A stretch of DNA of 64,000 nucleotides from Gemmatimonadaceae bacterium (GTDB lineage: Bacteria > Gemmatimonadota > Gemmatimonadetes > Gemmatimonadales > Gemmatimonadaceae), in contig DATLUQ010000013.1 of assembly GCA_035533015.1 (NCBI GenBank), positions 150,500-214,499 of the forward strand, written 5' to 3'. The notes under the pieces are model-generated. The model was not told the origin of the DNA. It saw only the letters and a program-made list of their open reading frames with translations, and did not search any database. Of the stretch, positions 1 through 8,376 are shown piece by piece. The stretch's first letter is position 1. Each line of letters begins with the position of its first letter. A program made the translations under genes and the position numbers.

Positions 1-783
1 TTGCGCGCGCTGCTTTCGGGAATTCTGAACCTCGCGGGGTTCGACCGCGTGGTGCTGCTGGGCGCCCTGGCCGCACTGGCGTTCGCGGGTGGGCTCGCCG
101 TGGCGGGGTTCACGCGCCTCGTGGGCGTCGGCCTCCTCGGCAAGCCACGTTCACCGGAGGCGGCGGACGCGCGCGAACCGGGGTGGATGACGCGTCTGCC
201 AATCGTGGTGTTGGGTGCCGGGTGCGTTGCGATCGCGGCGGTGCCGAGTCGGGTGGTGGGTGTGTTGGCGCCGGCGGGTAGGGGCACGGCGCCGGGCGCC
301 GATGTCGCCGCGGCCGGCGCCGCGCTGCTCCCATTGACGGCGCTCCTGCCCGTGCTGGGCGCGTTGGCGGTGCTCGTCGCCGCGCTGCGCGCCGCATCGG
401 CGCGGCGATCGCCGCGCCGCGCTGACGATACGTGGGGCTGCGGGTTCGCGGGTGCGACGCCGTCCATGCAATACAGCTCCACGTCGTTCGCGGGGGGGCT
501 CACGACGGTCATGCAGCCGGTGCTCCGCGCGGAGACGCGGCGGCAGGGCATGGCGGACGGGCGCGGGGTGTCGGGGTCGCTGTGGCCTGCGGCCGCGTCA
601 TGGGCTTCGGCGACGGCGGACCGCGTGCTCGAAGAGGTCTATCGGCCGGTGTTCTCAAGTGCGGGGCGCGTGGCGGCGCGCCTGCGCGCGCTTCATCGGG
701 CCCGGGTGACGACGTCCCTGCTGTACATGGTGGCGGCCGTCGCCGTGCTGCTCGCGCTGTTGTTCCGGTCGGGGCCGGGCTGA
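1..783 (+). CDS. HyfB-like proton-translocating antiporter subunit, C-terminal part (cut by window start)
   Basis: C-terminal 260 residues of a membrane subunit of the hydrogenase-4/complex I antiporter family. Visible are hydrophobic helices around residues 15-45, 65-90, 105-130 and at the extreme C-terminus (about 238-256), and a soluble segment with a W-G-C-G...P-S-M-Q-Y...S-S-T-S-F-A signature at about 144-165. The same signature, with a similar surrounding layout, occurs near the end of the next protein, so the two are paralogues. The family is about 650 residues, so roughly the first 400 lie upstream of the window and the TTG at base 1 is not a real start. The stop overlaps the next start (TGATG). 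Role inferred: one of several ion-pumping subunits of an Ehr-type complex. Confidence 0.85.
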   Translation: MRALLSGILNLAGFDRVVLLGALAALAFAGGLAVAGFTRLVGVGLLGKPRSPEAADAREPGWMTRLPIVVLGAGCVAIAAVPSRVVGVLAPAGRGTAPGADVAAAGAALLPLTALLPVLGALAVLVAALRAASARRSPRRADDTWGCGFAGATPSMQYSSTSFAGGLTTVMQPVLRAETRRQGMADGRGVSGSLWPAAASWASATADRVLEEVYRPVFSSAGRVAARLRALHRARVTTSLLYMVAAVAVLLALLFRSGPG

Positions 784-2747
784 TGGCGTTCGTGGCATGG
801 AGCATCGCCCTCATGGTGGCGGCCGGCGTGCTCAACGCCGTGCTGTGGCGACGGCCCGATCTTGCCGACGCGACGTTTCGTGTGGGCCTGTTGGGCGCCG
901 CGGTGGTGGGGTGCATCCCCGCGGTGCGTGTGCTGGCTGGAGGTTCGGTGCCCGACGTTTCGATCGCGACGCAGATGCCGGGCGGATCGTGGGTGTTCGG
1001 ATTGGACGCGCTGTCGGCGCTGTTCCTGTTGGTGATCCTCGCCGTCGGTTCGGCCTGCGCGTTCTTCGGCGTGACCTACCTGCGGGCCGGAGCGACGCGG
1101 CGCGGGGCGCGCGCGTCGCTCTTCTTTGTCGCCACGCTCATGGCTGCACTGTCGGTGGTGGTGATCGCGCGGGCCGCGCTGCCGTTCCTGATCGCGTGGG
1201 AGGCCATGGCGCTGGCCTCGTACGCCGCGATCGTGCTCGATCACGGTCAGGCCGAGGTGCGCCGCGCAGGGATGCTCTATCTCGTGGCCACGCACGTCGG
1301 GACGCTGGCGCTGTTCGGGTTGTTCGCGGTGTGGGGAACGGGGGCCCGCAACCTCAGCTTCGCGTCGCTCGCGGCGCGGCCGCTCCACGGTGTGGCACAG
1401 GTCGCCGTCCTGGGCGCGGCGCTGCTCGGCTTCGGCATGAAGGCGGGACTCGTGCCATTTCACTTCTGGCTTCCCGAAGCCCACGCTGCCGCTCCGTCGC
1501 ACGTCTCGGCCATCATGTCGGGCGTGGTGATCAAGATGGGGATCTACGGCCTGCTGCGCGTGAGCCTTCTGATGCAGGGGCCGCCCGCCTGGTGGGGGTG
1601 GCTGCTGCTCATGGCGGGCGCGGTCTCGGGCATCCTGGGCGTCGTGTGGGCGTTGGCCCAGCACGACCTGAAGCGGCTGCTCGCGTTCCATAGCGTGGAG
1701 AACATCGGGATCATCCTCTTAGGGATCGGTGCCGGTTCGCTGGGCATCACGTACGGCCATCCGCTGGTGGCCGTGCTCGGCTTTGCCGGCGCGGCCCTGC
1801 ACACGGTGAATCACGCGCTGTTCAAGGGTCTGCTCTTTCTGGGCGCGGGTTCGGTGGCGCACGCGACCGGAACGCGTGAGATCGACCGCCTGGGCGGGTT
1901 GGCGCGGCGCATGCCCATTACCGCGATCACCTTCCTGTTGGGTTCGGCGGCGATCGTCGGGCTGCCGCCGCTCAATGGTTTCGTGAGCGAGTGGCTGGTG
2001 TACCGCGCCCTGCTCGACGCGGGCCTCGTGGCCAGCACGGCGCGCCTTGCCGTGCTCGCTGTCGCCGTGCTGGGATTGGTCGGTGCGCTCGCGCTGGCGT
2101 GCTTTTCCAAGGTAGTCGGCGTGATATTTCTCGGCAGCCCGCGCGATTCAACCGTGTCCGTCGCGCACGAGTCCCCGGCCGGCATGACCGGGCCGCTCAT
2201 CGCGCTGGCGGCGGCGTGCGCGGCGATCGGGCTGCTGCCGGTCCTCGTGGTGGCGCCGCTGCTGCGGGTGGGTTCGCTGGTGGCCGGTACGTCGCCCACC
2301 GCGGTGTGGCTGGGTGGCGCGGACCCCGCCGCGGGCGCCGTCACCTGGTTCGTGCTTGCATTCGCGGCGACGCTGGCGGTGGGCTTGGTGATGCGGTCGC
2401 GATGGTCGGCGCGCCGGGGCTCCACGGTGGCCGGGACGTGGGGTTGCGCATTCACCACGCCGACGGCGCGGATGCAATACACCGCGTCGTCGTTCGCTGC
2501 GCCGCTGCTCACGGCCTATCGGAGCGTGGCGGGCCTCCACACCGAGCGCACGGCACTGGCATTGGCGACGCATGCGGCGGACCCGGTGCTCGACCGGATC
2601 ATGGTGCCGGTGTGGCACGGGATCGAATCGGCGGCGCGGCGGATCCGCCCCCTGCAGCGGGGCCGGCTGTCGCAGTACCTGCTGTACATCGTGGCGGCGC
2701 TGGTGGTGGCGCTCGGATACCTGATGCTCGCGGGGTGGATGTCATGA
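783..2747 (+). CDS. HyfB-like proton-translocating antiporter subunit (second paralogue)
   Basis: 654-residue polytopic membrane protein of the NuoL/NuoN/HyfB family, expected to move protons (or Na+) across the inner membrane when the redox arm turns over. The residues of the antiporter channel are present: Glu140 in W-E-A-M-A, Lys220 in G-F-G-M-K-A-G, His240 and Lys251 in V-I-K-M-G, then a H-D-L-K-R-L-L-A-F segment near 293-302. The C-terminal soluble region repeats the W-G-C...R-M-Q-Y...S-S-F-A signature of the preceding gene. ATG at 783 overlaps the upstream stop, and the stop overlaps the next start, so translational coupling is likely. The longer open frame upstream of 783 is overlap with the preceding gene. 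Confidence 0.93.
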   Translation: MAFVAWSIALMVAAGVLNAVLWRRPDLADATFRVGLLGAAVVGCIPAVRVLAGGSVPDVSIATQMPGGSWVFGLDALSALFLLVILAVGSACAFFGVTYLRAGATRRGARASLFFVATLMAALSVVVIARAALPFLIAWEAMALASYAAIVLDHGQAEVRRAGMLYLVATHVGTLALFGLFAVWGTGARNLSFASLAARPLHGVAQVAVLGAALLGFGMKAGLVPFHFWLPEAHAAAPSHVSAIMSGVVIKMGIYGLLRVSLLMQGPPAWWGWLLLMAGAVSGILGVVWALAQHDLKRLLAFHSVENIGIILLGIGAGSLGITYGHPLVAVLGFAGAALHTVNHALFKGLLFLGAGSVAHATGTREIDRLGGLARRMPITAITFLLGSAAIVGLPPLNGFVSEWLVYRALLDAGLVASTARLAVLAVAVLGLVGALALACFSKVVGVIFLGSPRDSTVSVAHESPAGMTGPLIALAAACAAIGLLPVLVVAPLLRVGSLVAGTSPTAVWLGGADPAAGAVTWFVLAFAATLAVGLVMRSRWSARRGSTVAGTWGCAFTTPTARMQYTASSFAAPLLTAYRSVAGLHTERTALALATHAADPVLDRIMVPVWHGIESAARRIRPLQRGRLSQYLLYIVAALVVALGYLMLAGWMS

Positions 2748-3667
2748 TGGCGTTCGTCGACCGGAGCGCGCTCGCGGCGCTGGCCGTCTTGTTGCTCGTG
2801 GCGCCGGCGCTTCCGGGGATCGCCATCAAGACCAAGTCGCTGCTCACGGGACGGCGCGGGGCGCCGGTGCTACAGTTGTATCGCGATCTGGCCAAGCTGG
2901 CGCGCAAGGGTTCGGTGTACAGCACCACCACCACGTGGGTCTTCCGCGCCGGGCCCGTGGTGGTGCTGGCGTCGCTTCTCGCGGCCGCGCTCTTGCTTCC
3001 GCTCAATGGCCGCGTCGCGCCGATTCATTTTGCCGGCGACCTCGTGGCGTTCGCGGGGCTGCTCGCCCTGGCGCGGTTCGCGCTCGTGCTCTCGGGCCTC
3101 GACACCGGTTCCAGCTTCGAGGGCATGGGGGCGAGCCGCGAAGTCACGTTTGCGAGCTTCGCCGAGCCGGCGCTGTTTCTCTGCTTCGTTGGGCTCGTGC
3201 TGGTCACCGGGCACCTGTCGCTCAGCAACATGCTAGGCCCGGCGCTCGCCACGGCATGGCCGCGCGACACGGCCTCGCTGGTGCTGGTGGGGCTGGCGCT
3301 GTTCGTGCTCCTGCTCGCCGAGAATTCGCGCGTGCCGGTGGACGATCCGGCCACGCATCTCGAGCTGACGATGGTCCACGAAGTCATCGTGCTCGATCAC
3401 AGCGGGCCCGATCTCGCGCTCATCCTGTATGGCAGCGCGCTCAAGCTCTCCATCTTCGCGGCGGTGTTGGTGAGCATGGCGGCGCCGCGCGGCGCGCTCC
3501 CGATGTGGGCGGGGTTGGCGTTGCTCGTCGTGGGGCTGGCCGTGGTGGCCGTGATGGTGGGCGTCGTCGAGTCGGTCATGGCGCGCCTGCGGCTCACGCG
3601 CGTACCGCAGTTGATCGTGGGCGCCGGGGCCCTGGCGCTATTCGGCATCATCCTCCTGCTCCGCTGA
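2744..3667 (+). CDS. HyfC/NuoH-like membrane anchor subunit
   Basis: 307-residue membrane protein of the complex I subunit 1 (NuoH/HyfC/HycD) family. It anchors the redox arm to the membrane and carries the acidic funnel linking catalysis to ion pumping. Seen directly: a G-S-S-F-E-G-M segment at 122-128, and the family hallmark around 194-213 with S-R-x-P-x-D-D-P, T-H-L-E-L-T and H-E, i.e. a cluster of conserved acidic residues. Seven or eight hydrophobic stretches are spread over the protein. ATG at 2744 overlaps the upstream TGA (2745-2747); a second ATG follows immediately at 2747 and either could be used. Three bases separate it from the next gene. Confidence 0.93.
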   Translation: MMAFVDRSALAALAVLLLVAPALPGIAIKTKSLLTGRRGAPVLQLYRDLAKLARKGSVYSTTTTWVFRAGPVVVLASLLAAALLLPLNGRVAPIHFAGDLVAFAGLLALARFALVLSGLDTGSSFEGMGASREVTFASFAEPALFLCFVGLVLVTGHLSLSNMLGPALATAWPRDTASLVLVGLALFVLLLAENSRVPVDDPATHLELTMVHEVIVLDHSGPDLALILYGSALKLSIFAAVLVSMAAPRGALPMWAGLALLVVGLAVVAVMVGVVESVMARLRLTRVPQLIVGAGALALFGIILLLR

Positions 3668-3669
3668 CC

Positions 3670-4308
3670 ATGCAGACCAGCGCGGAACTGCTCCTCCTGC
3701 TCGTGGTGCTCACCAACTTCGCGGTGCTCGGCACCTCGCGGCTGCGCACGTGTATCCGCGCGGTGGCGGCGCAGGGCCTTCTCCTCGGCCTGTTGCCGGT
3801 GGCGCTCGCGTCGCACCTCACGTTGCACGTGGGGAGTCTCGCGGTGGGGACGGTGCTGGTGAAGGCGGTGATCCTGCCCTGGTTCCTGCTCTGGGCCATT
3901 CGCGAGGCGGCCGTGCGGCGCGAGGTGGAGCCGCTGGTCGGGTTCATCACCTCGCTGCTGCTGGGTGCGTTGGCGCTCGCCCTCGCGTTTGCGATCTCGG
4001 CGCGACTTCCCGCCGGCGACGTGCGCGAGCCGCTGCTCGTGCCCGTCGCCTTGGCCACGGTGATGATCGGATTGGTGGTGCTCACCACGCGGCGCAAGGC
4101 GCTCACGCAGGTCGTGGGCTACCTGATGCTCGAGAATGGCATCTATCTCTTCGGCCTCACGCAGACGGAGAGCGTGCCGTTCCTCCTGGAGCTCGGCGTT
4201 CTGCTCGACGTGTTCGCCGGCGTGTTCATCATGGGGATCGTGGTCTTTCACATCAACCGCGAGTTCGATTCGCTCGATTCGGCGCGGCTGACCGAGCTCA
4301 AGGACTGA
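3670..4308 (+). CDS. HyfE-like membrane subunit
   Basis: 212-residue integral membrane protein between the HyfC-like and HyfF-like genes, matching the position and size of HyfE (a fusion-like counterpart of NuoK/MrpC). Six to seven hydrophobic helices are visible. A Glu sits in the helix with L-M-L-E-N-G (about residue 155), the equivalent of the conserved membrane Glu of NuoK-type subunits, and the C-terminus has a F-H-I-N-R-E-F motif seen in HyfE proteins. It likely sits between the HyfC-like anchor and the antiporter subunits. Assignment rests on synteny plus these motifs. The TGA overlaps the following ATG. Confidence 0.85.
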   Translation: MQTSAELLLLLVVLTNFAVLGTSRLRTCIRAVAAQGLLLGLLPVALASHLTLHVGSLAVGTVLVKAVILPWFLLWAIREAAVRREVEPLVGFITSLLLGALALALAFAISARLPAGDVREPLLVPVALATVMIGLVVLTTRRKALTQVVGYLMLENGIYLFGLTQTESVPFLLELGVLLDVFAGVFIMGIVVFHINREFDSLDSARLTELKD

Positions 4309-5747
4309 TGCGCCTGATTGCGTTGGTCCTACTCCCGGTGCTCGCCGCCGCGATCACCGGCGCCGTGCCGTCGCCGCGGGTGACGCGGTGGCGCGTCGCG
4401 GTGTTGGTCGGCACGGCGGCCGTGCATCTCGCCATCACCGCGACGTTGTGGGGCGCCCCAGGCGGGAGCGCGATCAACGGGTGGCTCGGCGACGATGCCC
4501 TCGGGCTCATCGTGCTCACGCTCACCAGCGTGCTGTTCTTCGTGACGGCGATCTACACCGTGGGCTACCTGCAGCGCGCGACGCCGCGTGGGGGCCGCGT
4601 GTTCGTGAGCGGCCTGCTCGGGTTCCTTGCCGCGACCACGGTCGTGGCGCTCAGCCAGCACCTGGCCATGCTGTGGGTGGGGCTCGAGGCGACGACCTTG
4701 ACGGTGGCGCCGCTCATCTTCCACCGGCACGATCGCCGGTCGTTGGAAGCCGTCTGGAAGTACCTCGTGATCTCGTCGGTGGGCATCGCGCTGGCATTGC
4801 TCGGGATGTTCTTTCTTGCGAGCGCGCAGCACGGCGTCACTGGCAATCCGCTGATCCTCGGCGACCTCGTGGCGCACGCTCGCCAGTTGCAGCCGGCGTG
4901 GCTGCGCGCTGCGTTCCTGTTCCTGCTCGTCGGCTTCGGCACCAAGATGGGGCTCGCCCCCATGCATACATGGAAGCCGGATACCTACGGCGAAGCGCCG
5001 GCCCTCGTGGGCGGGCTGATGGCGGGCGCGCTCACCAGTTGTGCGTTCCTCGGCGTCGCGCGCATCACAGAGATCACCATGGCGGCGGGCCTCGGCCCGT
5101 TCGTGCAGCCGGTACTGCTCGGGTTCGGGCTGCTGTCGCTGGCCACGGCGGCGGCGTTCATCATCGGGCAGGGGGATCTCAAGCGATTGCTCGCGTACTC
5201 GAGCGTCGAGCACATGGGCCTGCTGGTGCTCGGGCTCGGCCTGGGCGGCGTGGGCGCGTACGGCACCGTGCTCCATCTCGTGAACAACGGCCTCGCCAAG
5301 GGCTGGCTGTTCCTCGTGGCTGGCAACGTGGTGCTGGCCACCGGCACCTCGGCGGCCGCGGGCAATCGCGGACTCATCCGCACGCTTCCGGTATCCGGCG
5401 TGCTGCTGGTGGCCGGCCTGTTCGCGGTCACCGGCTCGCCGCCGTTCGGCTTGTTTCTCAGCGAATTCACCATCCTCCGCGCCGCCGTCAACGGCGGACA
5501 CCTGTGGATCGCCGTTGTCACGCTGCTGCTGCTCGCCGTGATCTTCGTTGGGATGGCCATGCTCATCCTGAACATGGCGCTCGGCGAACCCGAGCCTGGC
5601 GTGCCCGTGGTGCGCGAAAGCCCGTGGCTGGTGGCCGGTCCGATCGCGCTGGCGGGCGCGGTGCTGCTCCTCGGATTGTACATCCCGGCGCCGCTGCAGC
5701 GCGCGCTGGTGCACGCGGCCGCGGCGCTCGGCGGGAGGGCGCCGTGA
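4308..5747 (+). CDS. HyfF-like proton-translocating antiporter subunit
   Basis: 479-residue antiporter subunit of the NuoN/HyfF/MrpD family, the third ion-channel protein of this operon. Key residues are visible: Glu in L-W-V-G-L-E-A-T-T (about 125), Lys in G-F-G-T-K-M-G (about 213), a H-T-W-K-P-D-T segment in place of the HyfB P-F-H-x-W-L-P, and a G-D-L-K-R-L-L-A-Y-S-S-V-E-H segment near 290. Around fourteen hydrophobic helices are expected from the pattern. ATG 4308 overlaps the upstream TGA; the last codon region overlaps the GTG of the next gene. The length is normal for HyfF. Confidence 0.93.
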   Translation: MRLIALVLLPVLAAAITGAVPSPRVTRWRVAVLVGTAAVHLAITATLWGAPGGSAINGWLGDDALGLIVLTLTSVLFFVTAIYTVGYLQRATPRGGRVFVSGLLGFLAATTVVALSQHLAMLWVGLEATTLTVAPLIFHRHDRRSLEAVWKYLVISSVGIALALLGMFFLASAQHGVTGNPLILGDLVAHARQLQPAWLRAAFLFLLVGFGTKMGLAPMHTWKPDTYGEAPALVGGLMAGALTSCAFLGVARITEITMAAGLGPFVQPVLLGFGLLSLATAAAFIIGQGDLKRLLAYSSVEHMGLLVLGLGLGGVGAYGTVLHLVNNGLAKGWLFLVAGNVVLATGTSAAAGNRGLIRTLPVSGVLLVAGLFAVTGSPPFGLFLSEFTILRAAVNGGHLWIAVVTLLLLAVIFVGMAMLILNMALGEPEPGVPVVRESPWLVAGPIALAGAVLLLGLYIPAPLQRALVHAAAALGGRAP

Positions 5748-7255
5748 CAGCGTTCAGCGCGCTGGGCCTGCGCAATCGCCGCGCGGTGTCGTTCGAGGCC
5801 GTGCCGACGGAGTCTGTCGACGACTTTCGCCGCACCGTGATCGTGGCGGTGCGCGACGGCTGGCGGGTGGTCGCGCTGTTCGGCATGCCCGAAGGGAGCG
5901 ACCGGACGCGCATCGTCGCCGTGCTCGCCGACGACACGCGCGGCGAACTTGGCGCGACGAGCACGGTGGTCGGCGATCGCTATCCTGCGCTCACGCCCGA
6001 GTGCCCCCAGGTGCACGCCTTCGAGCGGGAGATCGCCGAGCAGTGTGGCGTGACTCCCGAGGGCCACCCCTGGCTGAAGCCGCTGCGCCGGCATCTGCCC
6101 GATCATCGACCGCCGGCGCGCGCCGAGGTTGTGCTCGATCCCGAGCGCCATCCGTTCTTCCGCGTCGAGGGTTCCGAGGTGCACGAGGTGGCGGTGGGTC
6201 CAGTGCACGCTGGCGTGATCGAGCCGGGGCACTTCCGGTTTCAGGCCCACGGCGAGGAAGTACTGTTCCTGGAGATCATGCTCGGCTACCAGCATCGGGG
6301 TGTGGAGCGCCTGTTGGAGACGACGACCGCGGAGCGCGCCGTGCTCGTGGCGGAATCCATCGCCGGCGACACCGTGATTGGCCACGTGGGCGCCTACTGC
6401 GGCGCCATCGAGGCGCTGGCGCGTTGCCGGAAAACGCCGCGCGCGCAGGCGATCCGCGGCATCGCGCTCGAGATCGAGCGGCTGGCGAATCACATCGGAG
6501 ATCTGGGCGCCATCGCAGGCGACGTGGCGTATCAACCGGCGGCCGCCTATTTCGGCGCGCTACGGGGCGAATGTCTCAATCTGTTGATGACGGTGTCCGG
6601 CAATCGGTACGGTCGCGGGTTGATCCGGCCGGGCGGGGTGAGCTGGGACCTCCCGCCGGAGATGGCGGCCGAGATGCGTTCGCGACTCGAAGTGCTGCGT
6701 CTAGAATTGGAGCCGGTGGCAGCGCTGATGTTCGAGAGCGCGTCGGTGCAGGCGCGCCTCGAAGGGGTGGGGGCGGTATCGCACGACCAATGCATCGAAC
6801 TGGGATTCGTGGGGCCGGTTGCCCGGGCGTGCGAGGTGGCGCGCGACGTGCGGCACGACCATCCGTACGGAATCTTCAGGTTCGCGCACATTCCCGTGGC
6901 TACGGGATGGGCGGGCGACGTCCACGCGCGCGCGCTGGTCCGGTGGCACGAGGTGCGGCGCTCGCTGGAGTTCGCGATCGAACAGCTCGGCGCGCTACCT
7001 CGGGGCGAGACGCGTATCCCGTGTGGTCCGCTGCGCCCCAATGAACTCGTCGTGGCGTTGCAGGAAGGCTGGCGCGGCGAGTTGGCTCACGTGGTCGTGA
7101 CCGACGATCGGGGCGCGATCCGCCGCCATAAGGTGGTGGACGCGTCGTTCCACAACTGGCCCGCGCTGGCCGCGTCGATGCCGGGCAACCAGATCTCGGA
7201 CTTTCCCCTGTGCAATAAGAGTTTCAATCTCTCGTATGCCGGCCATGATCTCTAA
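5744..7255 (+). CDS. HyfG-like large subunit lacking the NiFe-binding N-terminal cysteines
   Basis: 503 residues, fusing a NuoC-like 30 kDa domain (about 30-118, with F-E-R-E-I and P-E-G-H-P-W-L-K-P-L) to a NuoD/hydrogenase large-subunit domain (about 145-503). The H-R-G-V-E loop of the family is present at 184-188. Where group 4 hydrogenases have V-C-G-I-C-G, this protein reads V-I-G-H-V-G (211-216): both NiFe-ligand cysteines are Ile212 and Val215. The C-terminal motif D-F-P-L-C-N-K-S (486-493) retains one Cys rather than the D-P-C-x-x-C pair. A classical NiFe site therefore cannot form. This matches Ehr-type complexes, whose electron acceptor is unknown. GTG start at 5744 overlaps the upstream stop (GTGA). 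Confidence 0.9.
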   Translation: MTAFSALGLRNRRAVSFEAVPTESVDDFRRTVIVAVRDGWRVVALFGMPEGSDRTRIVAVLADDTRGELGATSTVVGDRYPALTPECPQVHAFEREIAEQCGVTPEGHPWLKPLRRHLPDHRPPARAEVVLDPERHPFFRVEGSEVHEVAVGPVHAGVIEPGHFRFQAHGEEVLFLEIMLGYQHRGVERLLETTTAERAVLVAESIAGDTVIGHVGAYCGAIEALARCRKTPRAQAIRGIALEIERLANHIGDLGAIAGDVAYQPAAAYFGALRGECLNLLMTVSGNRYGRGLIRPGGVSWDLPPEMAAEMRSRLEVLRLELEPVAALMFESASVQARLEGVGAVSHDQCIELGFVGPVARACEVARDVRHDHPYGIFRFAHIPVATGWAGDVHARALVRWHEVRRSLEFAIEQLGALPRGETRIPCGPLRPNELVVALQEGWRGELAHVVVTDDRGAIRRHKVVDASFHNWPALAASMPGNQISDFPLCNKSFNLSYAGHDL

Positions 7256-7288
7256 CGCCACGTGGCGCGCGCGCGCCGGAGAATGCCG

Positions 7289-8002
7289 ATGTTCGATCTG
7301 CTGAGAACCCGAATGGCGCAGGGGATGCGCACGTCGCCGTTCCCCGGGCGCGACGTGGAGTTTCCGGACCGGTTCCGCGGCTTGCCGGTTCTTGAAGCGT
7401 CGCCTGGTGGTGCGCCACTGGACGTCGGCGCTTGCCTGTTCAGCCCCGAGGAGGCCGGCACCGGCGCCGGCGGCACCGTGCGCTACACGGCGGACTACCG
7501 CATGGCCGCGTCGAGTCGCGCGGCGCTCGTCTCGAGCACGGGGCAGGTGGAGCTCGCGGGGGCGCTGGACGCCGAGATGCGCCGGTTGTTCGGTCGCTCG
7601 CTCAAGCTCCGGTCCGTGGTGGCGGGTAGCTGTGGGGGCTGCGAAGGGGAACTCAACGCGATGAGCAACGTCGTGTTCGACATGGCGCGGTTCGGGGTGC
7701 AGTTCGTCGCCTCGCCGCGGCACGCCGACGGGCTCGTCATCACGGGCGCGCTGAATCGCAACATGCTCGCTGCCGTGCGGAAGACGTACGAGGCCACGCC
7801 CAGCCCGCGACTCGTGATCGCGGTCGGTGCATGCGCCATCGCGGGTGGACCGTTCGCCGGCAGCCCCGAGGTCGGCATGGATCCGGACCTGCCCATCGAC
7901 CTGTACGTGCCAGGCTGCCCACCGCACCCCCTCACGGTGCTCGACGGTCTGCTGCGTCTCCTCGGCCGTATGCCCCGCGAACGCGTGCATTCGAGCGGTT
8001 GA
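7289..8002 (+). CDS. HyfI/NuoB-like small subunit with a degenerate N-terminal ferredoxin segment
   Basis: 237 residues from the ATG at 7289, chosen because GGAG lies 7 bases upstream; a GTG at 7262 and an ATG at 7283 are alternatives. Residues 105-237 are a NuoB/hydrogenase small-subunit domain with all four ligands for the proximal [4Fe-4S] cluster: Cys115 and Cys118 (S-C-G-G-C-E), Cys182 (G-A-C-A) and Cys210 (P-G-C-P-P). Residues about 25-82 read like the HyfH-type two-cluster ferredoxin often fused or adjacent in Ehr operons (R-F-R-G-L-P; L-D-V-G-A-C-L-F; V-R-Y-T-A-D-Y), but only one of its eight cysteines (Cys49) remains. Last gene of the operon; the terminator at 8033-8071 follows. Confidence 0.9.
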   Translation: MFDLLRTRMAQGMRTSPFPGRDVEFPDRFRGLPVLEASPGGAPLDVGACLFSPEEAGTGAGGTVRYTADYRMAASSRAALVSSTGQVELAGALDAEMRRLFGRSLKLRSVVAGSCGGCEGELNAMSNVVFDMARFGVQFVASPRHADGLVITGALNRNMLAAVRKTYEATPSPRLVIAVGACAIAGGPFAGSPEVGMDPDLPIDLYVPGCPPHPLTVLDGLLRLLGRMPRERVHSSG

Positions 8003-8032
8003 CGCGGTGGCTGCGCGCGAAGGCATCGCCGC

Positions 8033-8071
8033 ATGAAAGATGGGGGCCCCTTCGGGGCCCCCATCTTTCAT
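8033..8071. terminator. Perfect 18-bp hairpin, likely bidirectional terminator
   Basis: Bases 8033-8050 and 8054-8071 are perfectly complementary around a TTC loop. The outer part of each arm is A/T-rich (ATGAAAGAT and its complement) and the core is G5C4. It ends the Hyf-like operon on plus and lies immediately downstream of the tRNA-Val gene on minus, so it can serve both. Confidence 0.85.
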
Positions 8072-8144
8072 GGTCGCGCAGGGACTCGAACCCCGGACCT
8101 CTGGTATGTGAGACCAGCGCTCTAACCAGCTGAGCTACGCGACC
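8072..8144 (-). tRNA. tRNA-Val (anticodon CAC)
   Basis: On the minus strand the 73-nt sequence folds as a cloverleaf: acceptor GGTCGCG/CGCGACC, D-arm GCTC..GAGC, anticodon stem CTGGT/ACCAG enclosing the loop CTCACAT (anticodon CAC), and a T-arm with GGTTCGAGTCC. CCA is not encoded. It reads valine codon GTG, a common codon in this GC-rich genome. Confidence 0.95.
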
Positions 8145-8230
8145 GGAGCATGCCGAGCGGCACGCAGTCCGGAAAACCTAACCGCGCGCCGCGGCGGATG
8201 GTAGTGCGGTGCCTGGAGGCGGCCGTCGAG

Positions 8231-8304
8231 TGGGGCCTGCAGGATTCGAACCTGCGACCGTTGGATTATGAGTCCACTGCTCTAACCAACTGAGCTAAGG
8301 CCCC
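8231..8304 (-). tRNA. tRNA with CAT anticodon, probably tRNA-Ile2 (lysidine type)
   Basis: Minus-strand 74-nt cloverleaf: acceptor GGGGCCT/AGGCCCC with A73, D-arm GCTC..GAGC, anticodon loop CTCATAA, T-arm CAGGTTCGAATCCTG. CAT can be elongator Met or the TilS-modified Ile2. The acceptor and T-arm style resemble Ile2, but this cannot be settled by eye. The top pair of the anticodon stem (G27-A43) is mismatched. Confidence 0.88.
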
Positions 8305-8376
8305 GACGATTCAGAAACATCACACCCGAGAACGCCGTAGACAACTCCGGGATGCGCTTGGCGGCAGCGTCTCCGG

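Noticed and set aside
3397..5714. Long antisense open frames opposite the HyfE- and HyfF-like genes (e.g. 284 and 461 codons)
   Set aside because: They are Arg/His/Gln-rich, low-complexity translations forced by GC-rich third positions on the opposite strand and match no family.
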